Below, piece by piece: positions 41,373 to 50,425 of a stretch of DNA of 64,000 bases. The translations under genes were made by a program, and so were the position numbers. Positions within the stretch are counted from its first letter, which is position 1. Every line of letters begins with the position of its first letter. This DNA is from Streptomyces sp. WMMC500 (GTDB lineage Bacteria > Actinomycetota > Actinomycetes > Streptomycetales > Streptomycetaceae): NCBI RefSeq assembly GCF_027497195.1, contig NZ_CP114905.1, positions 8,348,001 through 8,412,000 on the forward strand, written 5' to 3'. Under the pieces are notes generated by a model that saw only the letters and a program-made list of their open reading frames with translations, was not told the DNA's origin and searched no databases.

Positions 41373-41918
41373 TCAGGAGCCGGTGTCGCCCGGGGGCTCG
41401 CGGTGCACCTGGATGAGGGCCACGTAACCCTCGCCGTTGAGGCGGATGTGTGCGCGCTCCTCGTCGGTCAGCGGGCGTTTGACCTTGGCCGGTACCCCGG
41501 CGACCAGGGAGCCCGGCGGCACCTCCATGCCCTGCGGCACCAGCGCCTGCGCGGCCACCAGCGAACCGGCCCCGATCACGGCCCCGTTGAGGACGGTGGC
41601 GCCCATGCCCACGAGCACGTCGTCGCCGACGGTGCAGCCGTGCACCACGGCGTTGTGGCCGACGGTCACGCGCTCGCCGATGACGACCGGGAAGCCGGGG
41701 TCGGCGTGGACCGTGCAGTTGTCCTGCACGTTGCTGCCCGCGCCCAGGGAGATCGACTCGCAGTCGCCGCGCAGCACCGCCTGGTACCAGACGCTGGCCT
41801 CCGCGCCCACCGTCACGTCCCCGAGCACCACCGCGGTCGGGGCCACGTACGCCTCCGGGTCCACCGCGGGTTCGCGCCCGCCCACCGCCGCGATCAGCGG
41901 CTCCGGCCGTCCTGACAT
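41373..41918 (-). CDS. gamma-carbonic anhydrase family protein
   Basis: A 181-aa left-handed beta-helix protein with hexapeptide repeats. The zinc-type histidines are present in NCTVHAD and VGHNAVVHGC, and the trailing VAGVPAKVKRPL is typical of YrdA/CaiE-like proteins. It may hydrate CO2 or act as a transferase; family members are often of unproven activity. GGGAG precedes the ATG. It is divergent from another beta-helix protein, an acetyltransferase. Confidence 0.85.
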   Translation of the reverse strand: MSGRPEPLIAAVGGREPAVDPEAYVAPTAVVLGDVTVGAEASVWYQAVLRGDCESISLGAGSNVQDNCTVHADPGFPVVIGERVTVGHNAVVHGCTVGDDVLVGMGATVLNGAVIGAGSLVAAQALVPQGMEVPPGSLVAGVPAKVKRPLTDEERAHIRLNGEGYVALIQVHREPPGDTGS

Positions 41919-42061
41919 GTCGTCCGCTCCCGGTGCTCGCGGCGGCCCTCGCCGCCCGCCGTCGTACGTCGTGGTGAGCCGCCGGCGCTCCGGCGCCGTC
42001 CGGGGCCGCGGCCGTGCTCGGTCAGAGCGTAGGCGAGATGCGGGAGGGGTACGGTGACCTG

Positions 42062-42742
42062 GTGCCGAACCAGCAGCGCAACTCCGTGACGAGCCGGCTG
42101 CTCTCGCGTGCCGTGCACCGCGGCTGGCGGTGGGTGCGCAGCACGGGCGCGGTGAGCGCCGCGCGCCCGGGCCCGTACCACTTCCGGCGGCTGGGCGCCG
42201 GCACGGTCCTCGCGTTCCCGCAGGGCACCATCTTCGGTGAGCGGCGGATCGAACTGGGCGCGCACTGCATCATCGGCGAGCAGGTGACGCTCACCGCCGG
42301 CCTCGCCCCCGGCGCCCCGCTCGGCCCGGACACGGTCGTGCGGCTCGGCGACGGCGTGGTGCTGGGCCGGGGCAGCCACGTGATCGCCGACCTGCCGGTC
42401 ACCATCGGCGACGACGTCTTCTGCGGCCCCTACGTGTACGTCACCTCGACCAACCACAGCTACGACGACCCGCACGAGCCGGTCGGCAAGCAGTGGCCGC
42501 GCTCGGCGCCGGTGGAGATCGGCGCGGGCAGTTGGCTGGGCGCGGGCGCGCTGATCCTGCCGGGCGCCCGCCTGGGCCGCAACGTGGTCGTCGCCGCCGG
42601 CTCCGTGGTGCGCGGCGAGGTGCCCGACCACACGGTCGTCGCCGGCGCGCCGGCCCGGATCGTACGCCGCTGGAACCCCGAGTCCGGCTGGCACCCGCCG
42701 CTGCCCCGGGTCCCGCCCGGCACACTGGAGACGGCGACGTGA
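42062..42742 (+). CDS. left-handed beta-helix acyltransferase (DapH/LacA/LpxA type)
   Basis: A 226-aa hexapeptide-repeat acyltransferase: about 45 N-terminal residues, then repeated turns (GERRIELGAHCIIGEQVTLTAG, GDGVVLGRGSHVIADLPVTIG) and the catalytic-type loop TSTNHSYDDPHEPVGKQWPR, closed by VVAGAPARIVRRW. It probably O-acetylates a sugar or natural product. I prefer GTG 42062, which fits the protein's conserved start and has GGGAGGGG upstream; an in-frame ATG at 42038 sits only 2 nt after a -10-like TAGGCG and is less likely. Confidence 0.82.
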   Translation: MPNQQRNSVTSRLLSRAVHRGWRWVRSTGAVSAARPGPYHFRRLGAGTVLAFPQGTIFGERRIELGAHCIIGEQVTLTAGLAPGAPLGPDTVVRLGDGVVLGRGSHVIADLPVTIGDDVFCGPYVYVTSTNHSYDDPHEPVGKQWPRSAPVEIGAGSWLGAGALILPGARLGRNVVVAAGSVVRGEVPDHTVVAGAPARIVRRWNPESGWHPPLPRVPPGTLETAT

Positions 42743-42767
42743 CCGCGACCGCTTGGAGGGGCGCCAC

Positions 42768-42863
42768 ATGATCACGAACCGCACGCTGCGCATCGTCCTG
42801 GTCGTCGTGCTCAGCCTGCACGCCTTCGGGCTGCTGCTCTACACGATCCGCAACCACTTCTGA
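42768..42863 (+). CDS. 31-aa single-pass membrane protein
   Basis: A small ORF with a strong ribosome site (GGAGGGG, 6 nt before ATG 42768). The peptide has a basic N-terminus (TNRTLR), one hydrophobic helix (IVLVVVLSLHAFGLLLYTI) and a short RNHF tail outside or inside the membrane. All codons follow the local high-GC pattern. It starts 25 bp after the acyltransferase stop, so it is probably co-expressed with it. Function unknown; it may be a regulatory microprotein. Confidence 0.65.
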   Translation: MITNRTLRIVLVVVLSLHAFGLLLYTIRNHF

Positions 42864-42897
42864 GCCGGACCCGGCTCGGACCCGATCGCGGATCGCC

Positions 42898-43761
42898 TCA
42901 CCCCGACGCCAGCAGCACCGTCCCCGCCAGCGCAAGACCCGCGCCCGCCGCCTGCACCGCGCGCAGCTTCTCGCGCAGCACGCCCCGCGCGGCCAGCGCC
43001 GTGACCACCGGATACAGCGAGGACAGCACCGCCGCCAGGGTCACCGGGCCGTGCTGCGCGGCTATCGCGTACGTCCCGTTGGCGGCCACGTCCGCCAGGC
43101 CGACGAACACCAGCCCGGGCGCCGCCGCCGCTATCGTGTGCCAGCCGCCCTCCGGCAGCGCCGCGCCGCCCCGCCGGACCACCGCGTACAGCGCGGCGCC
43201 GCCCACCGCGACGTTCACCGCGCGCTGCACGAACAGCGCGAGGAACAGCCCCGTGACCGTCGTGGACGCCTCGGCGATGAAGGCGAAGACCGCGCCGAAG
43301 CCAGCCGCCGCGCCCAGCGTCAGCGCCAGCGTCCGCCGCTCCACGGGCGCGCCCCGCACCGGCCCGGACGCCAGCACCACGCCGGTCAGCGCGACGGCCC
43401 CGCCCGCGTACTGCACGGGGCCCGGCCGCTCCCCGTACGCCGCGAGGCCCACGCCGAACGGCACCAGCACAGCCAGCGAGGCGAGCGGCGAGACCACGCC
43501 CATCGGCCCGCGGGCCAGCGCGCTGTAGAAGCAGATCATCGCGACGGGCCCGGCGACGCCGGCGGCGACCGCGAACCACAGCAGGGGGCCGGCCTCGCCC
43601 CAGGCACCGGTGGCCACCACGACGGCGCCCAGCACCACCGTGGCGGCGATCTGCGAGAGCACGACCACGGCGAGCGCGGGCGTGCGCCGGCTCAGCACCC
43701 CGCCGCCGAAGTCGGCCAGCCCGTAGAGGATGCTGGTGGCCAGGGCGAATACTGCGGTCAC
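42898..43761 (-). CDS. EamA/DMT-family transporter
   Basis: A 287-aa protein with ten hydrophobic segments in two EamA halves (FALATSILYGLADFGGG at the start; AAVLSSLYPVVTALAARGVLREKL in the second half). Such proteins export amino acids or metabolites. I place the start at GTG 43761, which has GGGGGG about 7 nt upstream, rather than the GTG at 43782. It is divergent from an XRE/cupin regulator, a common pairing in which the regulator controls the exporter. Confidence 0.82.
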   Translation of the reverse strand: MTAVFALATSILYGLADFGGGVLSRRTPALAVVVLSQIAATVVLGAVVVATGAWGEAGPLLWFAVAAGVAGPVAMICFYSALARGPMGVVSPLASLAVLVPFGVGLAAYGERPGPVQYAGGAVALTGVVLASGPVRGAPVERRTLALTLGAAAGFGAVFAFIAEASTTVTGLFLALFVQRAVNVAVGGAALYAVVRRGGAALPEGGWHTIAAAAPGLVFVGLADVAANGTYAIAAQHGPVTLAAVLSSLYPVVTALAARGVLREKLRAVQAAGAGLALAGTVLLASG

Positions 43762-43867
43762 GGCGAAGCCCCCCGAGTACACTGTGATGAACGCTGCGGT
43801 TCCTCGTAGTGTAGTTCACTGCACTGGACGGACGCATCAAAAATATTGGACGGAGTTGGACGGAGCC
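43762..43867. promoter_or_regulatory. divergent control region of EamA and XRE genes
   Basis: Contains the inverted pair TACACT (43777-43782) and AGTGTA (43808-43813), and TGTGATGAAC facing GTTCACTGCA (7 of 10 complementary). A direct repeat of TTGGACGGAG occurs at 43846 and 43856. These are candidate binding sites of the XRE regulator. Confidence 0.35.
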
Positions 43868-44440
43868 TTGGCGGATTTCGACCTCCTCACGAACGCGCTC
43901 GCCCGCAACCTCAAGCACTGGCGCAACGAGCGCGGCTTCACCCTGGACTCGCTGGCCGGCCGCTCCGGCGTCAGCCGCGGGATGATCATCCAGATCGAGC
44001 AGGCGCGGACGAACCCCAGCGTCGGCACGACGGTCAAGCTCGCCGACGCCCTCGGCATCAGCATCACGACGCTGCTGGACTACGAGCACGGCCCCGAGGT
44101 GCAGCTCGTGCCGCCGCACCGGGCCGTGCGGATGTGGACGACGAAGCGGGGCAGCGCCAGCCGGCTGCTCGTGGGCACGCAGAACCCCGGCCCGTTCGAG
44201 ATGTGGTCCTGGCGGCTCATGCCCGGTGACGGCAGCAGCTCCGACCCCCACCCGGCGGGGACCACCGAGCTGCTGCACGTCACCGCGGGCGAGCTGACGC
44301 TCCTCGTCGCCGGCACGGCGCACGTGGTGCCGGCGGGGACGTCCGCCAGCTTCGAGGCGAGCGCCCCGCACGCGTACCGCAACGAGGGCGAGGAGCCGGT
44401 GGAGCTGGTGATGGCGGTCGCGGTACCGCCCGCGCGCTAA
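43868..44440 (+). CDS. XRE/cupin transcriptional regulator
   Basis: A 190-aa regulator: an N-terminal HTH_3 domain (FTLDSLAGRSGVSRGMIIQIEQ, about residues 25-45) and a C-terminal cupin (PHPAGTTELLHVTAGELTLLVAG, VVPAGTSASFEASAPHAYRN) that should bind an effector. It lies divergent from the EamA exporter and probably controls it. The start is uncertain: TTG 43868 gives the conserved ADFDLLTNALARNLKHWR opening, but TTG 43856 is also possible, and no ATG is available near the domain. Confidence 0.83.
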   Translation: MADFDLLTNALARNLKHWRNERGFTLDSLAGRSGVSRGMIIQIEQARTNPSVGTTVKLADALGISITTLLDYEHGPEVQLVPPHRAVRMWTTKRGSASRLLVGTQNPGPFEMWSWRLMPGDGSSSDPHPAGTTELLHVTAGELTLLVAGTAHVVPAGTSASFEASAPHAYRNEGEEPVELVMAVAVPPAR

Positions 44441-44447
44441 GGCGGGT

Positions 44448-44453
44448 TAGGGT
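44448..44453 (+). promoter_or_regulatory. -10 box, leaderless start of the YbaK-like gene
   Basis: TAGGGT lies 7 nt before ATG 44461 and no ribosome site is present, the arrangement expected for a leaderless mRNA in Streptomyces. Confidence 0.5.
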
Positions 44454-44460
44454 CACGGAC

Positions 44461-45015
44461 ATGCGCGCACCCATCGGCAGCTTCGACGACGCCGCCCCCG
44501 CCACCGAACGCATGGATCTGCTCGCGGAGCCCGTCGCCGCGGCCCTGCGCGCCTGGCACGGCGCCGTCCCCGTGGCGGAGCTGCTGCACGTCGACTCCGA
44601 ACCCGAGGTCGCCGACACCGCCGTCTTCTGCGAGACCTACGGGCAGGACCTGCTGGAGCGGTCCGCGAACTGCGTGGTGGTCGCTGGCAAGCGCGGCGGC
44701 GACGTCACCCTCGCCGCCTGCGTCGTGCTGTCCACCACCCGCGTCGACGTCAACGGCACCGTCCGCCGCCATCTCGGCGTGCGCAAGGCCTCGTTCGCGC
44801 CCGCCGGCACGGCCACCGCCGAGACCGCCATGGAGTACGGCGGCATCACCCCGCTCGGGCTCCCGGAGGGCTGGCCCGTCCTCGTCGACGCCCGGGTCGC
44901 GGACGCGCCGCACCTGGTCGTCGGGAGCGGCCGGCGGCGGGGCAAGCTCATCGTGCCCGGCAAGGCGCTGGCCGAACTGCCCGGCGCCGTCGTCCTCGAC
45001 GGCCTCGGCGCCTGA
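44461..45015 (+). CDS. YbaK/aminoacyl-tRNA deacylase-like protein
   Basis: A 184-aa protein with the YbaK/ProRS editing fold: VVVAGKRGGDVTLAACVV, the conserved LGVRKASFAP strand-helix and EYGGITPLGLPEGWPVLVD. Family members hydrolyse mischarged tRNAs such as Cys-tRNA(Pro) or Ala-tRNA(Pro). The gene appears to have its own leaderless promoter. It converges on the CoA-binding protein gene, with a 17-bp gap. Confidence 0.85.
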   Translation: MRAPIGSFDDAAPATERMDLLAEPVAAALRAWHGAVPVAELLHVDSEPEVADTAVFCETYGQDLLERSANCVVVAGKRGGDVTLAACVVLSTTRVDVNGTVRRHLGVRKASFAPAGTATAETAMEYGGITPLGLPEGWPVLVDARVADAPHLVVGSGRRRGKLIVPGKALAELPGAVVLDGLGA

Positions 45016-45032
45016 CGGGCCGCCGGCCCGGC

Positions 45033-45440
45033 TCAGGCGAGCAGGGGGATCTCGATGGCCGGGCAGCGGTTCATCACCATGTCGAGGCCGGCCGCGCGCA
45101 CCCGTTCGTAGGCGTCCTCGTCGATCACGTCGAGCTGGAACCAGACCGCCTTCGCACCGACCGCGACCGCCTCGTCCGCCACCCCGCCCGCGAGGTCGCT
45201 GTTGACGAAGACGTCCACGACGTCGACCGGGAACGGGATGTCCGCGAGCGACGCGTACCCCTGCTCGCCGTGCACCGTCTCCGCCTTGGGGTGCACCGGC
45301 ACGATGCGCTTGCCGAAGCGCTGGAGCACCGCCGCCACGCCGTAGGCGGGCCGTGAGGTGTTGTTCGACAGTCCGACCACCGCCCAGGTGCCGCCCGTCG
45401 AGGTCAGAATCCTGCGGATGGTCTCCCGCTCTGCGTCCAT
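45033..45440 (-). CDS. CoA-binding domain protein (YccU type)
   Basis: A 135-aa single Rossmann-fold CoA-binding protein: TWAVVGLSNNTSRPAYGVAAVL, VHPKAETVHGEQGYASLADIP, VDVVDVFVN and KAVWFQLDVIDEDA. This matches the stand-alone CoA_binding_2 family found in most bacteria. The cellular role is not established; CoA or a related nucleotide binds the Gly-rich loop. Confidence 0.88.
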   Translation of the reverse strand: MDAERETIRRILTSTGGTWAVVGLSNNTSRPAYGVAAVLQRFGKRIVPVHPKAETVHGEQGYASLADIPFPVDVVDVFVNSDLAGGVADEAVAVGAKAVWFQLDVIDEDAYERVRAAGLDMVMNRCPAIEIPLLA

Positions 45441-45504
45441 GGCCCGTACAACGCCGCCGGCCCGGCCCCGATTCCCCCGGGGCCACCGGCCACGGGAGCG
45501 CGGC

Positions 45505-45510
45505 TAGGGT
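45505..45510 (+). promoter_or_regulatory. -10 box, leaderless start of the YigZ gene
   Basis: TAGGGT is followed by 6 nt and ATG 45517; there is no separate ribosome site, so translation probably starts at the first mRNA base. Confidence 0.5.
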
Positions 45511-45516
45511 GGCGGG

Positions 45517-46143
45517 ATGCGCGAGGGGTACCTGACCGTGGCCCGGGAGGGCGTGCACGAGAGCGAGGTGAACCGCTCCCGGTTCGTCTGCACCCTCGCC
45601 CCCGCGGCCACCGAAGCCGAGGCGCAGGCCGTCCTCGCCCGGGTGCGCGCCGCGTACCCCGACGCCACACACCACTGCTTCGCGTACGTCATCGGCGCCG
45701 ACGCCGGCGTCCAGAAGTCCGGCGACGACGGCGAGCCCGGCGGCACCGCGGGGGTGCCCATGCTGCACCTGCTGCTCCGCCGCGAGCTGCGCTACGTCGT
45801 CGCCGTCGTCGCCCGCTACTTCGGCGGCACCAAGCTCGGCGCGGGCGGGCTCATCCGCGCCTACGGCGGCGCGGTCGGCGCCGCCGTGGACGCGGTCGGC
45901 ACCGTCACGCGGCTGCGGATGCGGCTGGTCACCGTCGGCGTCGACCACGCGCGCGCCGGCAGGGTGCTCGGCCACCTGCACGCCGCCGGGCGCGACGTAC
46001 GCGGCGTGGCGTACGGCGCGCACGTCGAGATCGAGGTCGCCGTACCCGCCGGCGAACTCGGCGCCTTCCGCTCCTGGCTCGCCGACGCCACCGCCGGCAG
46101 CGCCCAACTGCGGCCCGGCGACGAGGTGTACGGCACCGGGTGA
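45517..46143 (+). CDS. YigZ/IMPACT-family protein (UPF0029)
   Basis: A 208-aa protein with the N-terminal IMPACT fold (SRFVCTLAPAATEAEAQAVL, DDGEPGGTAGVPML, VVARYFGGTKLGAGGLIRAY) and a C-terminal DUF1949 domain from about residue 140. The family interacts with translation or nucleic acids; the precise role in bacteria is unsettled. The gene is probably transcribed as a leaderless message and ends 51 bp before sbcD. Confidence 0.9.
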   Translation: MREGYLTVAREGVHESEVNRSRFVCTLAPAATEAEAQAVLARVRAAYPDATHHCFAYVIGADAGVQKSGDDGEPGGTAGVPMLHLLLRRELRYVVAVVARYFGGTKLGAGGLIRAYGGAVGAAVDAVGTVTRLRMRLVTVGVDHARAGRVLGHLHAAGRDVRGVAYGAHVEIEVAVPAGELGAFRSWLADATAGSAQLRPGDEVYGTG

Positions 46144-46180
46144 GACGGGCGTGACGGCACGGGTTGTCGTACCCCGCCGC

Positions 46181-46186
46181 TACAGT
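46181..46186 (+). promoter_or_regulatory. -10 box, leaderless start of sbcD
   Basis: TACAGT lies 8 nt before ATG 46195, giving a predicted leaderless sbcDC transcript. Confidence 0.4.
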
Positions 46187-46194
46187 CGGGCCTC

Positions 46195-47364
46195 ATGCGC
46201 TTCCTGCACACCTCGGACTGGCACCTGGGCCGGTCGTTCCACCGGGTGAGCCTGCTCGACGCCCAGGCCGCCTTCCTCGACCACCTCGTCGGAGTGGTCG
46301 CCGAGCGCGGGGTCGAGGCCGTGCTCGTCGCCGGGGACGTCTACGACCGCGCGGTGCCGCCGCTGGCCGCCGTGGAGCTGTTCGACCGGGCGCTGCACCG
46401 GCTCGGGGCGCTCGGCGTGCCGGTCGTCATGATCTCCGGGAACCACGACTCGGCGCGCCGCCTCGGCGTCGGCGCCGGGCTGCTGGACCGCGCGGGCGTC
46501 CATCTGCGCACCGACCCGGCGGGCGTCGGCGAGCCCGTCCTGCTGCGGGACGCCGCGGGGGACGTCGCCTGCTACGGGCTGCCCTATCTCGAACCGGCGC
46601 TGGTGCGCGAGGAGTTCGCCACCCCCCGCGGCGGCCACACCGCGGTGCTCACCGCCGCCATGGAGCGGGTACGCGCCGACCTCGCCGACCGCCCGGCCGG
46701 CACCCGCTCCGTCGTCCTCGCGCACGCCTTCGTCACCGGCGGCCAGCCCTCCGACAGCGAGCGGGACCTCACCGTCGGCGGCGTCGCCTCCGTGCCCGCC
46801 GCCGTCTTCTCCGGCGTCGACTACGTCGCGCTGGGCCACCTGCACGGCTGCCAGACCCTGGCCGAGCGCGTGCGCTACTCGGGCTCCCCCCTCGCCTACT
46901 CCTTCTCCGAAGCCGCCCACCGCAAGTCGACGTGGCTGGTGGACCTCGACGCCGACGGCGGCGTCACCGCCGAGCGCGTCGACGCGCCCGTGCCCCGGCC
47001 CCTCGCGCGGCTGCACGGCCGGCTGGCGGACCTCCTCGCCGACCCGGCCCTGACGCCCCACCAGGGCGCCTGGGTCGAGGCCACGCTCACCGACGCCGCC
47101 CGCCCGCACGAGCCGATGGCCCGCCTCGCGGAGCGCTTCCCGCACGTCGTCAGCCTCGTCTTCGCCCCCGAGCCCGCCGACGGCGCGGCCACCGGCGCGT
47201 CGTACGCCGACCGCCTCAGGGGCCGCGACGACCGCCAGATCGCCGAGGACTTCGTGGCCCACGTCAGACCCGGCGCGACGGCGACAGCGGACGAACGGGC
47301 CGTGCTGCACGCCGCGTTCGACGCCGTACGGGCCGCCGACGCGCGCGAGGAGACGGCCCGGTGA
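46195..47364 (+). CDS. sbcD: SbcD nuclease subunit (Mre11 family)
   Basis: A 389-aa metallophosphatase-fold exo/endonuclease, partner of SbcC in processing hairpins and protein-blocked DNA ends. Metal-binding motifs occur in order: TSDWHLGR (7-14), VAGDVYDR, SGNHDSARRL, LAHAFV and ALGHLHG. A C-terminal capping domain follows from about residue 265. The stop overlaps the sbcC GTG, so the subunits are made in a coupled way. Confidence 0.95.
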   Translation: MRFLHTSDWHLGRSFHRVSLLDAQAAFLDHLVGVVAERGVEAVLVAGDVYDRAVPPLAAVELFDRALHRLGALGVPVVMISGNHDSARRLGVGAGLLDRAGVHLRTDPAGVGEPVLLRDAAGDVACYGLPYLEPALVREEFATPRGGHTAVLTAAMERVRADLADRPAGTRSVVLAHAFVTGGQPSDSERDLTVGGVASVPAAVFSGVDYVALGHLHGCQTLAERVRYSGSPLAYSFSEAAHRKSTWLVDLDADGGVTAERVDAPVPRPLARLHGRLADLLADPALTPHQGAWVEATLTDAARPHEPMARLAERFPHVVSLVFAPEPADGAATGASYADRLRGRDDRQIAEDFVAHVRPGATATADERAVLHAAFDAVRAADAREETAR

Positions 47365-50300
47365 GGCTCCACCGGCTCACCGTCGCCGCCTTCGGCCCGT
47401 TCGCGGGCGCGCAGGAAGTCGACTTCGACGCCCTCTCCGGCGCCGGCATCTTCCTGCTCCAGGGCGCCACCGGCGCCGGCAAGACCTCCGTTCTCGACGC
47501 CGTCTGCTACGCGCTGTACGGCGGCGTGCCCGGCGTACGCCAGGGCGGCGCCCTGCGCAGCCACCACGCCGAGCAGCTCACCCCGACCGAGGTCGCGCTC
47601 GACTTCACCATCGCCGGCCGCCGGCTGGAGGTCACCCGCAGGCCCGCCCAGCCCCGCCCCAAGCGCAACGGCACCGGCGTCACCACCGAGCGGGCCACCA
47701 GCCTGCTGCGCGAGCGCGACCCGGCGGCCGGCGAGTGGCGCGGCCTCAGCCGCTCGCACCAGGAGATCGGCGAGGAGATCGGCCGCCTGCTGGGCATGAC
47801 CCGCGAGCAGTTCTGCCAGGTCGTGCTGCTCCCGCAGGGCGACTTCGCGCGCTTCCTGCGCGCCGACGCCGAGGCCCGGGCCAAGCTGCTGGGCCGCCTC
47901 TTCGACACCGGCCGCTTCGCCGCCGTCGAGGACCACCTCGCCGAGCTGCGCCGCCGCTCCCAGGAGGCCGTCCGCGACGGCGACGAGCAGTTGCTGCACC
48001 TCGCCCACCGCATCCGGCAGGCCGGCGGCCAGGCCGCCGCCGGGGATCCGGACGGCTGGTCGCCCGACGCCGCCAAGCCGGGCGAGGCAGACCTCGCCGA
48101 CGGCGTGCTCGCGTACGCCGCCGTCGCCCGCGCCACCGCGCGGGAGCTGGCGGACGCCGCGGACCTGCGGCTGCGCACCGCGGAAGCCGCCCACGCGGCG
48201 GCCGACGGCCACCTTCAGGACGTCCGCGAACTCGCCCGGCTGCAGCGGCTGTACGCCGACGCCCGGCAGCGGCAGCAGGCGCTGGCCGAGCGGCAGCGGG
48301 AGCGCGCGGCACTCGGCGAGAAGCTGCGCCGGGCGCGCGAAGCCGCCGCCGTGGCGCCCGCCCTGGAGCTGCGCGACCGGACCGCCGCCGCGGCCCGCCG
48401 CGCCGCCGCGGCCGAGGAAGCGGCCCGCGCCGCGCTGCCCGGCACCGTCGCCGGCGGCGGCCCCGAGCAGCTCGACGTGCACGAGGCCCGTGCGCGGCAG
48501 GAGCTGGGCGCCCTCGACGCGGCCCGCGCCGCCGAGGCCCGCGGCGCCGAGATCACCCGCGAACTCGCCGTGCTGGACGAGGAGTCCCGCGCCGACGAGG
48601 ACGTGCTGCGCGACGCCGCGGGCTGGCTCGACGACTGGGACGCCCTGCGCGGCGACCTTCAGCGCCGCGTCGACGAGGCCCAGGGTGCGGCCACGCGCGC
48701 GGAACGACTCGCCGCGGAGCACGAGGGCACGCGCCGCCGCCTCGACGCCGCCGACCGCCGCGACGAGCTGGCCCGCCGGACGGACGAGGCCCGGCGGGCG
48801 CACCTCGACGCCGGCGAGAGCGCCGGCGCGGCGCACGAGACCTGGCTGCGGCTGAAGGAGCGGCGCCTCGACGGCATGGCGGCCGAGCTGGCCGCCCGGC
48901 TGGCGGACGGCGAGCCCTGCCCCGTCTGCGGCTCGGCCGCCCACCCCGCCCCCGCCACCGCCGACGGCGCACACGTCGGCGAGCGCGAGGAGAACGAGGC
49001 CCTGGCCGCCTACCGGGCGGCCGAGCGCGTACGCGAAGAGGCCGCCCTGCGGCTCGACTCGCTGCGTCAGGCCCGCGACGCCGCCGCCGAGGCCGCCGGC
49101 GAGGAGGGCAGGGACACGCTCGCCGCCGCCGTCGAGCGGGTGGCGGGGGAGCTGGGCCGCGCCCGGGAGCTGGCCGCCGGCGCGCTCGCCGTACGGGAGC
49201 AACTGGACCGTGCGCACGAGGAGCACGCCCGCCGCGTGCGCGGCCGGCAGCAGGCCGAGAGCCGCGCCGCCGCCCGCGCCTCCCGCGCCGACGCGCTCAC
49301 CGCCGAGCGGGCGGCCCGCGACGCCGAGGTACGCGCCGCCCGCGGCGGTGCCGCCGGTGTCGAGGAGCGCGCGGCCCAACTGACGTCGCTGGCCGCCCGG
49401 CTGGCCGCCGCGTCGCGCGCCGCCCGCGAGGCCGCGGCAGCCGCCGAGCGCAGCAAGGACGCCGACTCGCGGGTCGCCGACGCCGCCTACCGCGCCCGCT
49501 TCGAGACCCCCGAGGAGGCCGCCGCTGCGCTGCTCGACCCGGCCGCGCTGGGGGACCTGGAGGCGAGGCTGGAGGCATGGCAGGCCGAGGAGGCGGCCGT
49601 CGCCGAGGCGTTGGCCGAGCCGCGCGCCGCCGCCGCAGCCGCGCGGCCCGCCGCCGCCGTCGACGAGGCCGAGGAGGCGTTCGCCGCGGCCGCCCGCGGG
49701 CTGCGTACGGCCGCGACCGCCCGCGACAGCGCGCGCGAGCGGTGCGACGCCCTCGCCGGCCTCTCCGCCGAGGCCGCCGACCGGGTGCGCCGGCTGGCGC
49801 CGCTGCGTACGGAGCACCACCGGGTCTCCCGGCTCGCCACGCTCGCGGCCGGCACGTCCGCGGAGAACGAGCGGAAGATGCGGCTGGAGTCGTACGTGCT
49901 GGCCGCCCGGCTCGAACAGGTCGCCGCCGCCGCGACGGCCCGGCTGGCACGGATGTCGTCCGGCCGCTTCACGCTGGTGCACTCCGACGAGCGCGCGAAC
50001 GGCCGCGGGCGCCACGGCCTCGGGCTGCACGTCGTGGACGCCTGGACCGGCACCGAGCGGGACACCGCCACGCTCTCCGGCGGCGAGTCGTTCTTCGCCT
50101 CCCTCGCCCTGGCCCTCGGGCTGTCCGACGTCGTGGCCGAGGAGGCCGGGGGCGTCCGGCTCGACACGCTCTTCATCGACGAGGGCTTCGGCAGCCTGGA
50201 CGACCAGACCCTGGACGAGGTGCTGGACGTCCTCGACGCGCTGCGCGAGCGGGACCGCACCGTGGGCATCGTCAGCCACGTGCCTGAGCTGCGCCGGCGG

Positions 50301-50375
50301 ATCCCGGCGCAGTTGGAGGTCGTCAAGGGGCGCTCGGGATCGTACGTACGCCACCGCACGGCCGCCGACCGCTGA
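47361..50375 (+). CDS. sbcC: SbcC ATPase subunit (Rad50/SMC family)
   Basis: A 1004-aa SMC-like ATPase of the SbcCD nuclease. The Walker A motif GATGAGKTS lies near residue 36, long Ala/Arg/Glu-rich coiled coils flank the zinc hook C520-P-V-C523, and the C-terminal lobe has the signature LSGGESFFASLALALG and Walker B LFIDEGFGSLD. The hook dimerises two arms to tether DNA ends. It starts with GTG inside the sbcD stop. The very Ala-rich arms also produce long spurious antisense frames. Confidence 0.95.
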   Translation: MRLHRLTVAAFGPFAGAQEVDFDALSGAGIFLLQGATGAGKTSVLDAVCYALYGGVPGVRQGGALRSHHAEQLTPTEVALDFTIAGRRLEVTRRPAQPRPKRNGTGVTTERATSLLRERDPAAGEWRGLSRSHQEIGEEIGRLLGMTREQFCQVVLLPQGDFARFLRADAEARAKLLGRLFDTGRFAAVEDHLAELRRRSQEAVRDGDEQLLHLAHRIRQAGGQAAAGDPDGWSPDAAKPGEADLADGVLAYAAVARATARELADAADLRLRTAEAAHAAADGHLQDVRELARLQRLYADARQRQQALAERQRERAALGEKLRRAREAAAVAPALELRDRTAAAARRAAAAEEAARAALPGTVAGGGPEQLDVHEARARQELGALDAARAAEARGAEITRELAVLDEESRADEDVLRDAAGWLDDWDALRGDLQRRVDEAQGAATRAERLAAEHEGTRRRLDAADRRDELARRTDEARRAHLDAGESAGAAHETWLRLKERRLDGMAAELAARLADGEPCPVCGSAAHPAPATADGAHVGEREENEALAAYRAAERVREEAALRLDSLRQARDAAAEAAGEEGRDTLAAAVERVAGELGRARELAAGALAVREQLDRAHEEHARRVRGRQQAESRAAARASRADALTAERAARDAEVRAARGGAAGVEERAAQLTSLAARLAAASRAAREAAAAAERSKDADSRVADAAYRARFETPEEAAAALLDPAALGDLEARLEAWQAEEAAVAEALAEPRAAAAAARPAAAVDEAEEAFAAAARGLRTAATARDSARERCDALAGLSAEAADRVRRLAPLRTEHHRVSRLATLAAGTSAENERKMRLESYVLAARLEQVAAAATARLARMSSGRFTLVHSDERANGRGRHGLGLHVVDAWTGTERDTATLSGGESFFASLALALGLSDVVAEEAGGVRLDTLFIDEGFGSLDDQTLDEVLDVLDALRERDRTVGIVSHVPELRRRIPAQLEVVKGRSGSYVRHRTAADR

Positions 50376-50425
50376 CCGCCGCCACCCTCGGCACCTCACG
50401 CCGAGCGGACCCCGCCACCCGCGGA

